Shown: positions 31,755 through 43,918 of the stretch, one piece after another
Layout: each line of letters begins with the position of its first letter
Position numbering within the stretch: position 1 is the stretch's first letter
DNA from: Chlorops oryzae
Lineage: Eukaryota; Arthropoda; Insecta; Diptera; Chloropidae
Length of the DNA: 64,000 nt
NCBI GenBank assembly: GCA_020466095.1
Contig: CM035806.1
Location: forward strand, 125,290,293-125,354,292
Direction of reading: 5' to 3'
The notes under the pieces: generated by a model
The model's input: the letters and a program-made list of their open reading frames with translations, nothing else
The model's database searches: none
What the model was told of the DNA's origin: nothing
Made by a program: the position numbers and the translations under genes

Positions 31755-31865
31755 TATACCTCACACTGTGTGTCGAGGGTATATGTATTACGTTTGTGTG
31801 GTTTTTTGTAACACCCAGAACCAGCCAAGATTGACCATATAAAATGTGTATAGTTAGAAATTCTT
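31755..31865 (+). repeat. R1 fragment
   Basis: Resembles the start of the 38573 copy (GTGTCGAGGGTATA, TTTGTGTGGTT, CCAGAACCAG, GACCATATAAAAT). It breaks off at the hairpin 31869-31958. Confidence 0.6.
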
Positions 31866-31868
31866 TTT

Positions 31869-31958
31869 CCCCCGGAAAATATGCAACACATTTTTTTTTA
31901 TATATAAATATCACTTTAAGACAGAAATAAAAAAAAAGTGTGGTATATTTTCCGGGGG
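31869..31958. repeat. 90-base hairpin MITE
   Basis: CCCCCGGAAAATATGCAACACA-like left arm and its inverse (TGTGGTATATTTTCCGGGGG) enclose an AT-rich loop. Confidence 0.7.
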
Positions 31959-32140
31959 AAAAAAGTCGTCTCATTTTTTCTAAAAACCCAAATAAAATAT
32001 GAACCACTCATCGGATTTTTGTTTTCATTGTCTTGAAATGTTCTTAGAAATCCTCTTCCTCTTTTACTTAGGATACCTCAATACCAGATCTTTTTCGGAT
32101 ATTATATGGGTTTGAAATAAAGTTTTTGTACAAAATTGTT

Positions 32141-34050
32141 ATAAATTTCAGAAAATGTTTGCCTTTATTGACCTATAGTGCCTAAACTGTTGAACCGATT
32201 TCATCCATATGTATGAGGGATATGTTCTATTTTTATTCTTCTTTCATACATATATATTAAAGATTTCTTGAAAGGGTCAAACGATAATGGGGCTGCGACA
32301 AAAAAATATTGACAAAAAATCGCAAAACCTTTCCTAGCGGATATTTGAAAAACGCGAGCTAACTTTCAAATTTGAAGCATATATTTAGATTCAGCGAAAC
32401 AAATACGACAAAAACAAAATTGGTTTCAAGTCAATGGCAAATTAAGTGTTGAGCAGTGTTATTTTTATGAATGCCAAGTAATCATGATTACAATTTGATT
32501 ATTTGTAATCTTAAACAATTACTAATTACAAATTTCTCACATAAGGATTATATAATCATTACAATTCTTTTTAAAATGTTATGTAATTGATTACTAATCG
32601 TAATTGCAATTTAACAGCTATGATTTATACTTTCTTTTTTTAATCCACTTTTCACCCGAAAGTTACTTGAAAAGAACAAAATCAATGGAAATTTGTTTTG
32701 TCGGTCGTAAATGGGTTAATATAACTACTGATATGGAACCTGTTAAGAAAAAAGTATACCTACATATCGAAAATCAAACGGATGAACATAGACCCAGATG
32801 GATGGATTAATGTATAGATGGATGAATTGTTGGATTAAGGGATGGATGAATAGATTGGTGAATGGATGGACAGAATGATGGATGGATGAAGTTTGATCAT
32901 ATGCAATATATTCTCAATACAATGTTCAAGGGATCGAAATGAGATGCAAAGTAATGCAACAGGAAAAGCTTCGAAGAAATTTTAAGTGAAAGTTAAATAA
33001 ATGCCTCGGCGATTGTCACAGATGATGACATTAATTTCGCGGTTGAATTGCAAAGCGAATTATTGTATGACGCCATATAGCCTCAAGTCCCACTCTTCAC
33101 ACCACACACGTTGCGATTATTATACACATATTGTAATTCTTCAAAACACACATTCCTTTAAATGGGGTAGTATAAAAATAAGCAAAACAGAAGGCGGCTT
33201 AATTAAAATTTTAAAAGCTCGATTGTATCTGTATCTGGCAAAACTCACTTGCTTCATTTTTAGTCGCGTTTCGCGCTCTTGCCCATCCCGCTGCGCACCA
33301 CATAGCATCACACCACACCACACCACCCCACCCAACCCAATTCATCTCAGCTCAATACCACACCACTTTGTTGCGGTTCGCTCCGCTTCGATTCGATTCG
33401 ATGTGATTCGGAACCGCGGCTTGGCGTAAAGTGTGAACTAATTCCAACCCGTTCGTTTCGATCCGAAGCCATTGAAATTCGCTTGTGTCTGTTTCTGTTG
33501 CTGTTGCTGCTCTTGCCTTCTGTCATTGTACCTAAATCTCTATCTCGGATTCTATCTCCATCGGAATCTGCGCCAGGCCGAGCCAAGTCAAATCAAGCCA
33601 ATAAGTAGATGTCAAGCGACATGACTGACTCGTATGCGCTGTTATGTTCATCATTTTTCTTTCGAGAGATCGTTCAAGATTGCAAATTGAAATCGAATAC
33701 GATGAAGCAATCCATCCATAAATCGAACCATGCATTCAATCACCCGCGTCCATTCAACCAACCATCCCCTCACCCGTCCAATCATTAGTCACCCACGTGC
33801 AAATTTGTCTCATCGATAAATTGGTCAATGTCTGTCTGTGAGAGTCTTGGACCCTCATTCCTAATGATTAACACTTCCATACCCACTGACCTATATTTAA
33901 ATGCACCACAAAAGCTAACGAAATGAGACTTAACGTTTAAGCCCCTAAGATACATCCTGATAGCTTAAGGCCGGGAACTTTGGGCATCGAAGACATTAAA
34001 GGTATATGTAGACTAGGTAGGCAAAGAAATTTAATTAGTATCCCGGCTGG
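32141..34050. other. No gene recognised; ATGG microsatellite and possible leader-like patch
   Basis: Degenerate GGAT/GAAT repeats at 32797-32892. At 33260-33560 there is a GC-richer segment (CGCGTTTCGCGCTC, CCCACCC, GTTGCTGTTGCTGCT) that resembles fly promoter or leader DNA. No splice-supported exon was found. A lone hAT-like end CAGTGTTATTTTTA is at 32455. Confidence 0.35.
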
Positions 34051-34459
34051 AAAGTCTACCTCGGCGGTAGCTAGTTCATATATTGGGCATAGCTAGTAAA
34101 GTCTAGCTAGCGCTATCATGGTTTGTTAATGCTTCGGCTAGCTAGCGCCCGGCTAGTGATTTCTGTCTAGTGCCTAGATCATATGTCAATCACTTTGTTT
34201 TACATTAGTATTTATTTTCACGTGCCCTTGACGGGGTATTGGTTAAAGTTCTCACCTAGTTCGCACATCATTGGTTACGATATCGCCTCTGCGCTAGTGC
34301 TGGAAGAAACATCGATATAATATCGATACAGCGATGTCGCGAAACTTTTTCAATACATCGATGTTTTTTTTCTGATATTTCCTATATGGGCATTTCCACA
34401 GAAAGGTCTACCGGAAATGAAAATGCCCCAGTTCCTTAAAACAATTTTTGGGTATGTAC

Positions 34460-34928
34460 CAGCGTTGCCAGACGTCCCGCATTTTGCGGGATGTCCCGCT
34501 TTTTGGCCTAAAATTATAATGTCCCGCCGGGACATGAAAAATCCCGCTTTTTTTCAAATATATGGAAACTAACTTTTAGTTTGTTAAAGATAAAAAAGAA
34601 ATCTTAGATTCGGTGAAAGGGTCAGAAAAGTACAAATAAATTTGAAATAATCTACTAATGTAACAAAATGTAAGAAATTTAAAAATAATTTACTAACGTA
34701 ACAAAATGTTTAAAATCTTTGAATGCGAGCAATAAAGCCATAGAAAGAAAAAGTAATTCTGAATATACATAATTAATACTTTGTTAAGGGGTTTTTGTTG
34801 GAATCCCACATTTGTTGTCTCGCGAAAGTAAATTTAAATTTGTCCCGCAATTGCTTGTGAAATCCCGCATTTTTTGGATAAATTTTTAAAAAATCCCGCT
34901 TTTTAAGAAAATTCATCTGGCAACGCTG
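34460..34928. mobile_element. hAT MITE, TSD GTATGTAC
   Basis: Ends CAGCGTTGCCAGA and TCTGGCAACGCTG, with exact GTATGTAC at 34452-34459 and 34929-34936. Copy B has the empty site, with one GTATGTAC near 50455-50462. TCCCGC words are repeated inside. Confidence 0.95.
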
Positions 34929-34943
34929 GTATGTACTATCATA

Positions 34944-35371
34944 TACTACGTTTATGCATCATGTTAACCCGGGTATATTCAACTCAGGTCAATTCAACCC
35001 CCTCGCATAAACGCTATTTATAACCGAGTTAGAGAATTTAATCGGGTTGAATAAACACATTTATTTAAAGTGGGTAGAAAATTCAACTCGAGTTGAAGTT
35101 TGTTCATAAACACGAGGGCTTAGGCAAATCGAAGCGAATGACAAAAAATCCAACTCATTTCGACTTTTAGTCATGCATTGTAATGTGTGTCCCATACATT
35201 TATATTTCTAAAAACATAATTTTCGTGTATGTCATGCCGCATCGCTGTTCAGTGTCTGTTAAGAATAAAACTGGGTTAGTCTTTTAACTCAAGTTCAAAA
35301 TTGCCCGTTTATGCTCAGGTTTTTTACCCGGGTTGAATGTACCTGGGTTAACATGATGCATAAACGTAGTA
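34944..35371. mobile_element. MITE TACTACGTTTATGCATC, TSD ATA
   Basis: Ends TACTACGTTTATGCATCATG and CATGATGCATAAACGTAGTA, going on as paired TTAACCCGGGT/ACCTGGGTTAA. ATA flanks both sides; copy B shows the empty ATCATAGTAA. Three-base duplication. AACTC and GGGTTGAAT words recur inside. Confidence 0.9.
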
Positions 35372-36199
35372 ATAGTAACACATCTGAATTCCACTATTTA
35401 AGAAGATTGGTGGTTATAGTCAGCCCTCATTTCTGTAAAACATAGGTAAAGGCTTATTTTGTTGTATTTGTATTTCTTAAATTACCTTTAAAAGTGCTTT
35501 ATCTATGAAATTTGGGCCATTTTAGTAACCTGATCAATGGAAGTTATCGTCCTTAATAATTCCATTCAGAAGAATCAACCAAAACAACAACAACAAAAAT
35601 TCTTTAACGAATAAGTTGATAATTATCTTCTAATTACGCAAGCTCAATTAAATATTGTTTTTGATAAAATTTATTATTGGCCCTTCTATTTATAATACCA
35701 GAATTTATGAATTAAAAGGAAAAAAGGTTAAAATAAAAGACTATTTTCATTACTAAAACCCTTTTGAAATTTTAGTAACGTAACGCCAGGTAACGTAACG
35801 CCAGGTAATTAAGGCCAATAAAAAACGAACGACAAACGATTTTACAATTTTAAAACTTGGAAAATGAACTCTTATATTTTCCAATCTTATTGCTATAAGT
35901 TTAATACGAAAAGTTTTGCGAAATTAGCAGAGTTTTGCAATCTTGTAATCTAAGTCAAAAACCCACTTCTGTTTTTCGTAACGAAACGCTAGGACACTTT
36001 TTTGCTTCAATACTCAAATCCTTATGGTCTATTGGTCTAATTTTTTTACTGAACATAGTGCTACTTTATTAGTATGCAAATATTAAAAAACTTTTTTTAA
36101 ATTTGCAATTCTTCATTTAAAAAAAATTTTGTTTTTCGTTCGAATGTCACGTCACGTCAAAATGGAAATGCCCATATTCGATATTTTTACTACCTCCTA

Positions 36200-36410
36200 A
36201 TTACTAAAAAAAGATCGAAGACTGGGTAAGCTGAAGCTATAAGGGAATTTTAAGGACCCGATCGCAGCCTATTTGAGCTTAGATTTAAGCCTTCTATCAG
36301 ATTTTCAAAAATTGGACAAGTGGATGTGGTAAAAGGGCGGTTTTCATAGAGAAATTGAACAAAAGTCGGCATATGGGCCCCTTACGGCCTTAAAAATCTC
36401 TATAATACTT
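36200..36410. repeat. R1-related fragment
   Basis: Contains the inverse of the 38760-38830 segment (GAAATTGAACAAAAGTCGG, ATGGGCCCCTTACGGCCTTA), so an R1 relative lies here in minus orientation. Confidence 0.55.
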
Positions 36411-36411
36411 T

Positions 36412-36714
36412 GGCCCGATATTACAGTGCATACTTAAGGTCTCCTTAGCACTTAAGTATAGCATAAGTCTGTAAGAGATTTTAACAGTACAAATTTTAAG
36501 TGCTCCTTAAAGTTTTCAAATTAATTTAATGAAGGAATTTCACAAATTTTACATTTCTACAAATTTATGTTTTTAAAATGTTGCCTACCGAAAAGAATTT
36601 TCGTAAGTTTTGGATAAAAATTGACAGTTAAAACACTTGACACTTAAGGTGTTCTTAAGTCTTCAAGCTCCCCTAACTTAAGCGAGCCCTGAGTATGCCA
36701 CGTAATATCGGGCC
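36412..36714. mobile_element. MITE GGCCCGATATTAC
   Basis: Ends GGCCCGATATTAC and GTAATATCGGGCC with subterminal CATACTTAAGG and TTAAGCGAGCCCTGAGTATG. About 303 bases. Flanks do not give a clear duplication. Confidence 0.7.
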
Positions 36715-37261
36715 GTTGTCTTAATGGTCGTGGTCCTTGGACCTGTTCAAAAATTTTTCAAACGCATGCCTGTGCCGGGTATTGTATTGTCAGGCTCGCC
36801 TGTCCTTAAGTCCCTTACTTGTTTTTTGAGTACTTGTTAGAAAACCAATTATTTAAATGTGTAATACAAAACTACTACACGAAATTAAATTAAAACCTCA
36901 TATAATCTTACCCTATTTTATTTTAATAGGCCAAACCCAATTTCAAATAGTGTAATAATATATATAATAATATAAAACTTCAGAAATTTTCATTTAGTAA
37001 AAGGTCGATATATCGATAGTTTCGATGTTTCTCAGCTTAAAATATCGAAATATCGATGTGGGCAAACATTGATGTTTCTCCAGCACTAGTAGAGTCCGAC
37101 CGAACCTTCGGTTTCGGTTTCGGTTCGGCCACCGAATCGTCCTAAATTTTAGTTTCGGTTTCGGTTCGGTTTTAGCTCGGAAAAGGCCGAAACCGAAACT
37201 TTCAAACATATTTTAGTATTTTGAGAAAGAAAAATTTTCACATGTTACTGTTATGGAGTGG

Positions 37262-37340
37262 CTCTGGGATAGCGTAGGCGATGCGTGCTATGCTGTTGAT
37301 CCCAGGGTCCGAAGATCGATTTCCGACCCAGGCGAAACGG
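37262..37340 (+). repeat. Weak tRNA-like module
   Basis: GGATAGCGTAGGCGATGCG (A-box-like) and GATCGATTTCCGACC (poor B box), with CTGGG/CCCAG words that could pair as a stem. The similarity is weaker than the other modules. Confidence 0.35.
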
Positions 37341-37407
37341 AGTGTACGTTCCACGCCTAGTACTTGTTTTTCAAAAACTCTACTGCAACATACATACAAA
37401 CATACTA

Positions 37408-37836
37408 AGGGTATTCACAAGGGGAATTTTAAACGTCGGAAAATCGGAAAATCGCAAAATTGCAACATCGTAAAAAGTTTCTTTGTGAGCAACCCAGTGA
37501 AGAAAGCTTTTATTTATTTTGAAAATATTTATTTATACAATAACAAAAACTTTACATGACTATTACTTACTTATTCAATATAAACCAATAAATGGAGAAA
37601 AGAGGCTTTTAAGCTCTTAAAAAATGTTGGCAACACCATTTTATGTTGCAAACAAAATTACAACGCGAAAAGTAACACGCTCGGGAGTGTCGCAAAAAGT
37701 CTACACTGTCGGAAATTTTAATTGTAATCAAAACAAAAACAACAAATTACGAGTGCTTGTTAAAATCGGAAATTCATCGGAAGTTTTCCGACATCGACTT
37801 TTTGCGACGAAATTCCACCTTCCTTGTGAATACCCC
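37408..37836. mobile_element. GGGGTATTCAC-family MITE, TA target
   Basis: AGGGTATTCACAAGG and CCTTGTGAATACCCC, flanked by TA. 429 bases; a larger relative of 20361-20528, sharing GTCGGAAAATCGG words. Confidence 0.85.
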
Positions 37837-38572
37837 TACTGTTATGGAAATACCAAAAGACTTGAAACAAAACTTTGTACAACTACTTAAAGTGAAAAAG
37901 CCTCAATTTTAACGATGTGAATTCAGAGTTTTTGTTTTTTTTTTTACACATAATACTGTTATGTTTTTTTTTTTTACATTAGTAATTTATATATTTTAAA
38001 TTCATATACTAGCACACAATAAAATTTGTTTTGTTTCTCAGATTTGAAAAGTTTCGGTTTTGGTTCGGCCACCGAATCTTTAAAATCCGAATATTCGGTT
38101 TCGGTTGAAAATTTGGACTTCGCTCGGACTCTAAGCAGTACTCTGCGCAAAGCTAGCGCCAGGCTAGAGTCTTCTATCTGGGATTTACCTAGAGAAAATT
38201 AGCTAAGCCCTGTCTAGATTAAGCCCAAAATCCAAAATTGAGAGAGCCCGATGCGAAAGCGCGAGACGAGACGCACACAAATTTCAATACATTCAATTAT
38301 ATGGTTCAAGCTCCAATCTATCGCACTGCGAGACCTCATAGCGAGAAATTCTTGAAAAATTGAATACTTCTTGTTGCGAGGCAATTTGGCAGGTTAGTGA
38401 TGTAGCTATTTTTTGAGTACTCAATATTGGGTACTCGTTTAAACTAATAAAACGAAATCTTTCACTGTTCCGTGAAAAAGAACTTTTAAAATATTTGGCG
38501 AGCTTTGGTTCATTTTGAAAATTTTAAAAAATTTTGAATTAAAATTTAAACTCAAGTGATAAAGTATAATTA

Positions 38573-39335
38573 TACCCGACACACTCTATGTCCAGGGTAT
38601 ATTGCGTTTGTGTGTAACACCCATAACCAGTCGATATTGACCATACAAAATATATATAGAAATGATCAGCGTCACCAGGAGATTGGATTTAGACATATCC
38701 GCAAGTATGTCTGTCTGTCGACACAGCCACACATGTTCAAATAATTTTTAATATCAAGAGGCGTTTAAGGCCATAAGGGCCCCATATACCGACTTTTGTT
38801 AAATTTCTCTATGAAAATCGCCCCTTTGCCACGCCCAATTTTCCAATTTTTTTGAATTCTAATCAGGGGCTAGATATACGCTCAAATCCTAAGTTTCATT
38901 GAATAATTTGGAAATGTCCGATTTTGGGGCAGTTTTGAGATTTTTGTGACAGACACTAGTACTGGAGGTACCCTTAATAATGGACCGATCAAGGAAATTT
39001 TTTGAAAAGATGTTAATGACTACAAAGGAAGCATACGTGTCATCTTTTGTTCAAGTCCCATTTGAATTTCGGGTGTAGGATAAAATTTTCGAAATACGCC
39101 CTCCTGCCACGCCCACTTTTCCTATTTTTTAAAATCATATTACTTGCCCTTAAATATGTTCAAATACCAAATTTCATCAAAATATTTTAAAAAACTCCGA
39201 TTTTAGAGCAGTTTTTGTTGTTTTCGTAAAAGACCCTAGTACTGGAGGTACCCCTAAAAATGGTCCGATCGGGTCCATTCTCGAGCTTAATCTTAGTTAT
39301 GTCCCCGTGAGCACGCATACCAAATTTCGTCAAGA
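38573..39335 (+). repeat. R1 repeat, longest copy
   Basis: Begins TACCCGACACACTCTATG. It holds two versions of an approximately 240-base block (each ending 'AGTACTGGAGGTACCC', at 38951 and 39237), suggesting internal duplication. No frame. It supplies the empty site for the hAT insertion at 401. Confidence 0.65.
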
Positions 39336-39347
39336 TAGCTCAACTCC

Positions 39348-39443
39348 TTTCCCTCAATAACCACTAAGCGAGCGCATAATTGTCAAGCGCAATCGTTACG
39401 TGCTGTTTTGATATATCGCTCGCTTAGTGGTTATTGAGGGAAA
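39348..39443. repeat. 96-base hairpin MITE
   Basis: TTTCCCTCAATAACCACTAA plus GCGAGCG pairs perfectly with the right arm ending GGTTATTGAGGGAAA. Confidence 0.85.
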
Positions 39444-40910
39444 TATGCTAGGTAAGCATCTTCAAAGCTGTATTTGAAGCACTACTCATGGTCCGCCCAT
39501 TGTGATTTATGCATCATTTTTAAGGGCTAAGCTTTATTTCAAAATTAAAAAAAAAAATATATAAAAAATGGCGTCTCTCCTAGAAAATCAAGAAATAAAA
39601 CTAAAACGCCGAATTTTTCTCATTTACCATTATCCAAATTTTTAAGTATTGTTTTCGAAAAGTTCAGAAAATTTTTTTTCAAGAAACAGTTGAACAATTT
39701 TTGTAGCGAAGCGAGTTCAGCCCCATTGTAATTCAATGAAATATGTTCTTCGATGCAAAAATCTGAACTTTGAGACCCTGTATCTCGGCAGCCAGTGATT
39801 TAAATTTACTATTTTTTTGCACATTTAACGTACTCTTACATCTTAACAACTGTACCATGTTTCATCCAAATAGGGGAGAAAAAGTTTTGCCGGTGGTACA
39901 CTTGACGTGTTTTGCCCCCAATTCGTGAATCGGCCGCCCGCCTTAATCGATCATATCGCTTCAACGTAAATATGAATGTATGGATGTATGTGAGAGTTGC
40001 CAATTTTCACTTATAATTTCGAATCATGTCGTCGTTATTGTTTTTGTTTTTATTTCCATTTCCATTCGTATTTTTATTTTTACGCTTTTCATTGTCTTTC
40101 GCTTTTCAGTTTCCGAATTGAGGGCGAGAAGAGAAGAGAGTTTCGCGAGCGCACGAACGCTGGGGCAATAAACCAAATATTGACATAACCTCAATTTGTT
40201 GTAGCTGAAGTCAGTTTTATTGGATGCACGTTTTTGTGTTTGTGTTGTTGTTGTTGCTTTTGCTGCTGCTTCTACGGATACGGTGCACAGTGGTTATTCA
40301 GCGGCAAAAACCCCATTTTTCGACCAAATGATTTCGAAAAAGTAATGATGCAGTTTTGTAGAGAATCGTCTAAATAAGAGCAATCCCTATGCTTCTGTTT
40401 CAAAAGGTAATATTTATACTTGGTATACCCGCTGGAAGTCACATAAACATGCAAGGGTAATAATTGACTAAAATTTTCATTAAATTGAGTACGGCATTAA
40501 TGTAAAATAAAATCGCTTCTGTACAAAACCTTGTGTTCTTTAGTAAAATATAACATTTACTCATGAACTTACCGAAGGAATCAGTAAGATACGATAAGTA
40601 GTTTAAAAGTTAAGCGGAAATGAAAATGAATCCAAAAACTACAGGATTTGCTATTTTTGTTGAAATAGAACTAAGGTGAGTTACGAGTAGTTATTTTCAA
40701 ATAGGCTAAAAATTGAAGGTTTTAGTTAGTTCGAACATATGATGAAAAAAAAAAAAAAAAACGGCCGGCATAGCCTAGCACTCTTAAGATATCATCAATT
40801 TTCTAAGAAAAATGCATGACAATTGCAATAAAAATCTTTTTTAAAAATTATAGTATACTTTTAGGAATTACTATTCAATAAGCCGAATTATAATAGCAAC
40901 AATTAACTAA
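39444..40910. other. No gene recognised; promoter-like patch near 40090-40170
   Basis: A TTTTCAGTTTCCG initiator-like word at 40103 is followed by GAGGGCGAGAAGAGAAGAGAG and GC-richer DNA, then GTTGTTGTTGTTGC. It might be an alternative promoter or leader. No exon can be defined. Confidence 0.3.
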
Positions 40911-41162
40911 TTGAAGAGTTTAGGAATAAAGAGGATAAAAGAAGGAGAAAACCCGGAAGAAGCTGAGAAAGCAAGAAATAAGGATTATAGGAAGTACAAG
41001 TTGATGTTTTCCAGAAAATTCAGCAGAACTGCCACAAATTCTAATGTTTTTAACCGTTTCCTTGTGTCATCTGACCCATGTATTAGTCATATAAAACGTC
41101 AACCAAATAAACAACATTTAGAACTGGATGACATTGTTAAAAACATGTTACCTAATGAATAA
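40911..41162 (+). other. Coding-like open frame, function unknown
   Basis: An 83-codon frame without an ATG at its start. Balanced composition (GENPEEAEKARNKDYRKYK; then NRFLVSSDPCISHIKRQP and ELDDIVKNMLPNE) and a normal stop. It reads like the end of a basic protein, perhaps a transposon-encoded one, but I do not recognise the family and see no neighbouring exon. Confidence 0.3.
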
Positions 41163-41945
41163 ATATTCGGTTCAGCTCTGAATTTCCATTAGAATCCAAA
41201 TCTATTTATTTTCTAAAAAAAGAGTAATTTTTGCGCAATGAAAACACACCTCTTACTCTAATTCAAATCGAATTGGTGGGTGCTGGGCGTGGCAAATTTA
41301 GATGAATTTTGCAGGATGTCTTTCTTTTATCAAATATTACCAACATGCAAAATTTCAACATGTCATTTTGACGAAAGGAACACGTTTTATATGAAAAATA
41401 AATTTTAGGTTGTATTGGAGGTGGGCGTGGCCGATTTTGATGAAACTACATATTTTTCTTAATTACGTTTCATTGCTCTACGGCATCTCCTTATAGTTTT
41501 TGCTGCGATATGTATGAAGCCTAACCACTGTGCGGTGTTGGTGCGCTAATTCATGTACATACATGCATGTAACGCGAAACGAATGAATGAATGAGCGGAC
41601 GAACAGTGCGCTCGGGAATGCATGAATGAAGGCATAAATTCATTGAAGACAAGAGAAGCGACGCGACGAGAGTTGGTATTTGTTTTGTTTTTGAAGTAAC
41701 ATTATTTTTTCTATTGAAAATAAAACAGGTGGCTGGCTGCAATTAATCCATCAGAAGGAATAGGGAAAGAAGGGAAATATGAAATCGAAGAGAATGAGAT
41801 GGCAAGCCAGAGATCATAAGCTTCTCTCTGAAGGCCCAATAGAGTATAGACACATACATACGTAGTTTGGGGAATCCCGTCCACACCCTTCTTTTGGGTT
41901 AAACATATTCGCAAAAGTGTGAGAGTGGGAGAGTAGAAGGAGTTG

Positions 41946-42618
41946 TCAGCTCGTATGAAGAGAGGAAGGTGAGAGAAAGAGATAGAGAAAGAGATAGAGA
42001 AAGAGATAGAGAAAGAGATAGAGAAAGAGATAGAGAAAGAGAGAAAGAGATAGAGAAAGAGAGAAAAAGAGAAAGAAAGAGAGAAAGAAAGAGAGAAAGA
42101 AAGAAGAAAGAAAGAGAGAAAGAAAGAGAGAAAGAATGAGAGAAAGAGAGAAAAAGAGAGAAAGAGAGAAAGAGAGAAAAAGAGAGAAAGAGAGAAAAAG
42201 AGAAAAAGATAAAAAGAGAAAAAGAGAAAAAGAGAAAAAAGAGAGAGAGAAAGAGAGAAAGAGAGAAAGAGAGAGAAAGAGAGAAAGAGAAGAGAGAAAA
42301 GAGAAAGAGAGAAAAGAGAAAGAGAGAAAGAGAGAAAGAGAGAGAAAGAGAGAGAAAGAGAGAGAAGAGAGAGAAAGAGAGAGAGAGAAAAAAGAGAGAA
42401 AGAGAGAGAGAGATGAAAGAGAAAGAGAGAAAGAAGAGAAAGAGATGAAAGAGAGAGAGATAAATAAAGAGAGAAAGAGAGAGAAAGAGAGTGAAAGAGA
42501 AAGAGACAAAAGACAGAAAGAGAGGACAAGAGAGAAGAGGGAGAAAGAGAAAAAGAAAGGAGAAAGAGAGGGAGAAAGAGAAGAGGAGGAGAGCAAGAGA
42601 GAGAGACGGATAGTGTGG

Positions 42619-42669
<51 letters not shown>

Positions 42670-42690
42670 AGAGTGAGAGAGAGAGTAATT
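41946..42690. repeat. GA-rich array (about 740 bases)
   Basis: Nearly pure purine on the plus strand: GAGAAAGA, GATAGAGAAA and AAAAGAGA units, ending in a pure GA run at about 42623-42665. Open frames of 215-272 codons on both strands (Arg/Glu/Lys or Ser/Leu/Phe) are artefacts. Confidence 0.95.
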
Positions 42691-43918
42691 TTATCTATAA
42701 AGGAAAAAAACTGCAAATTTCTCTCGACGGGGCCCATATACCTACATACAAACATACATACGAACGTTCATACCCTGCAATAATTCCAACTAGTCACAAA
42801 AGTACCAGAACTACTCCATTTAAATTTGCCAAGCAATCCTTTAAACTGTATTTTCTTACGTTGATCTGTCATTGGAAAATAACCACTCCCAAATGTTACT
42901 ACTCAACGAATATGATCAAAACGAAATGTGGTCAATTTGAGGTCAATTTTCCCATGTGTACCAGCTGGTGTATTTTTTTTTTACTAGCTACACTTATTCT
43001 AGACCATTTGTTGCTACTCAAAGTCAAGTCAATTCTACATTTCTACAATTCGTACATAAATGACTACATATTGAGTAATCATATTTCAAGCAACCTCAGA
43101 GTCTCCTTTTTGGTAAATTGACCTCTTCATTAGTGCAGGATACATACAAAACATACATGTATGCTGACTAAAAATATGTACGTCTAACGATCGAAAACCG
43201 TGTGAGAATACATGTACTACAGAAGATTAGAAGAAAGGCGGGAGATTGGCGCATGGGCCGAAAATAAAGTTTATGAAAAGGAGAAAGGCAAATTAGATAA
43301 AAGGGAAATCGTTGTGGCAAATTTATACTCATATGGGTTGGGAGGAAATCGGTCGCATCCAGGGCAGCTTTCGGGTTCGCCAATCCAAATGTTACATATA
43401 TGTATGTATGTATGTATGTATGTAGGAGTCCGAATCGATGCGAACCTCATCACGATCACCGATCGGTTTATAATGCGTTAATTAAGCCTCAATAGCGTTT
43501 TTTTGTTTTCTCAAACCGCTTCTAAAACTACGAGTCTTTATTTTTGGAATCGATTCCCTGAGACCTGATACGCCACTTCCGGTCTCAACTTGCTTTTGAA
43601 TGCGTGCGCTAGCAACTTGAAACAAAAAAAGGAGAGTAAAAAAGAAAAGAAACAATCACACATCCGACAATCACAACCGCCCTCCCTTCCGATGTTGCTT
43701 TCTGTCAATCGCGCGTTCACTTGCTCCGTCTCTAGCGCGGCAATCGCAATCGAATAAAAACAGAAAGAGCAAAGCAATTCGACCGACTCAACACCTACTT
43801 TAAACGACGGCGACGGCGATTGCGATGACGGCGGCTTAGTGGCCACTCTAATAGGAGTACTTAACGTAACATAGCATAAGCCATACAAGTTCAGTGATTT
43901 CGTGTTGGTGCCTGTGTG
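42691..43918. other. No gene recognised
   Basis: Mostly unique-looking sequence with a TATG run at 43396-43424 and a GC-richer patch at 43660-43840 (CGACGGCGACGGCGATTGCG), possibly leader or promoter DNA. No exon with splice signals was recognised. Confidence 0.35.

Larger units (their letters stand above)
34387..36174. mobile_element. TGGGCATTTCC element, copy A (interrupted), TA target
   Basis: Starts TGGGCATTTCCACAGAAA and ends AAAATGGAAATGCCCA, flanked by TA. Without its two insertions (34460-34928, 34944-35371) and their duplications it is about 880 bases and nearly identical to copy B at 50384-51286. No protein. Confidence 0.9.
37090..38133. mobile_element. hAT MITE TAGAGTCCGA, degenerate 8-base TSD
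   Basis: Ends TAGAGTCCGACCGAA and TTCGCTCGGACTCTA, with GGTTTCGG repeats at both ends. Flanks AGCACTAG and AGCAGTAC are each one change from AGCACTAC, which is exactly the junction of the host hAT end with its duplication. It contains a tRNA-like stretch (37262-37340) and the MITE 37408-37836. Confidence 0.85.
34295..38140. mobile_element. hAT MITE hosting several later insertions, TSD CTCTGCGC
   Basis: Left end TAGTGCTGGAAGAAACATCG; right end TGTTTCTCCAGCACTA at 37088, with the last seven bases repeated after a further insertion at 38134-38140. Exact CTCTGCGC at 34287-34294 and 38141-38148. Subterminal ATCGATATAATATCGAT and ATATCGAAATATCGAT words support one element. The insertions inside are listed separately. 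Confidence 0.85.
34052..38172. mobile_element. Outer host element of a four-level nest (CCCGGCTGG end)
   Basis: CCCGGCTGGAAAGTC at the left and ATCTGGG at 38172 on the right, with CTAGCTAGCGC words near both. The terminal inverted match is weak. The core is interrupted by the hAT element 34295-38140, whose target CTCTGCGC is duplicated. Confidence 0.4.

Noticed and set aside
42136..42783. Arg/Glu/Lys-rich frame of 215 codons (also 45705-45965)
   Set aside because: Reverse reading of the same GA arrays; looks like a coiled-coil or RE-rich protein but is a simple-repeat artefact.
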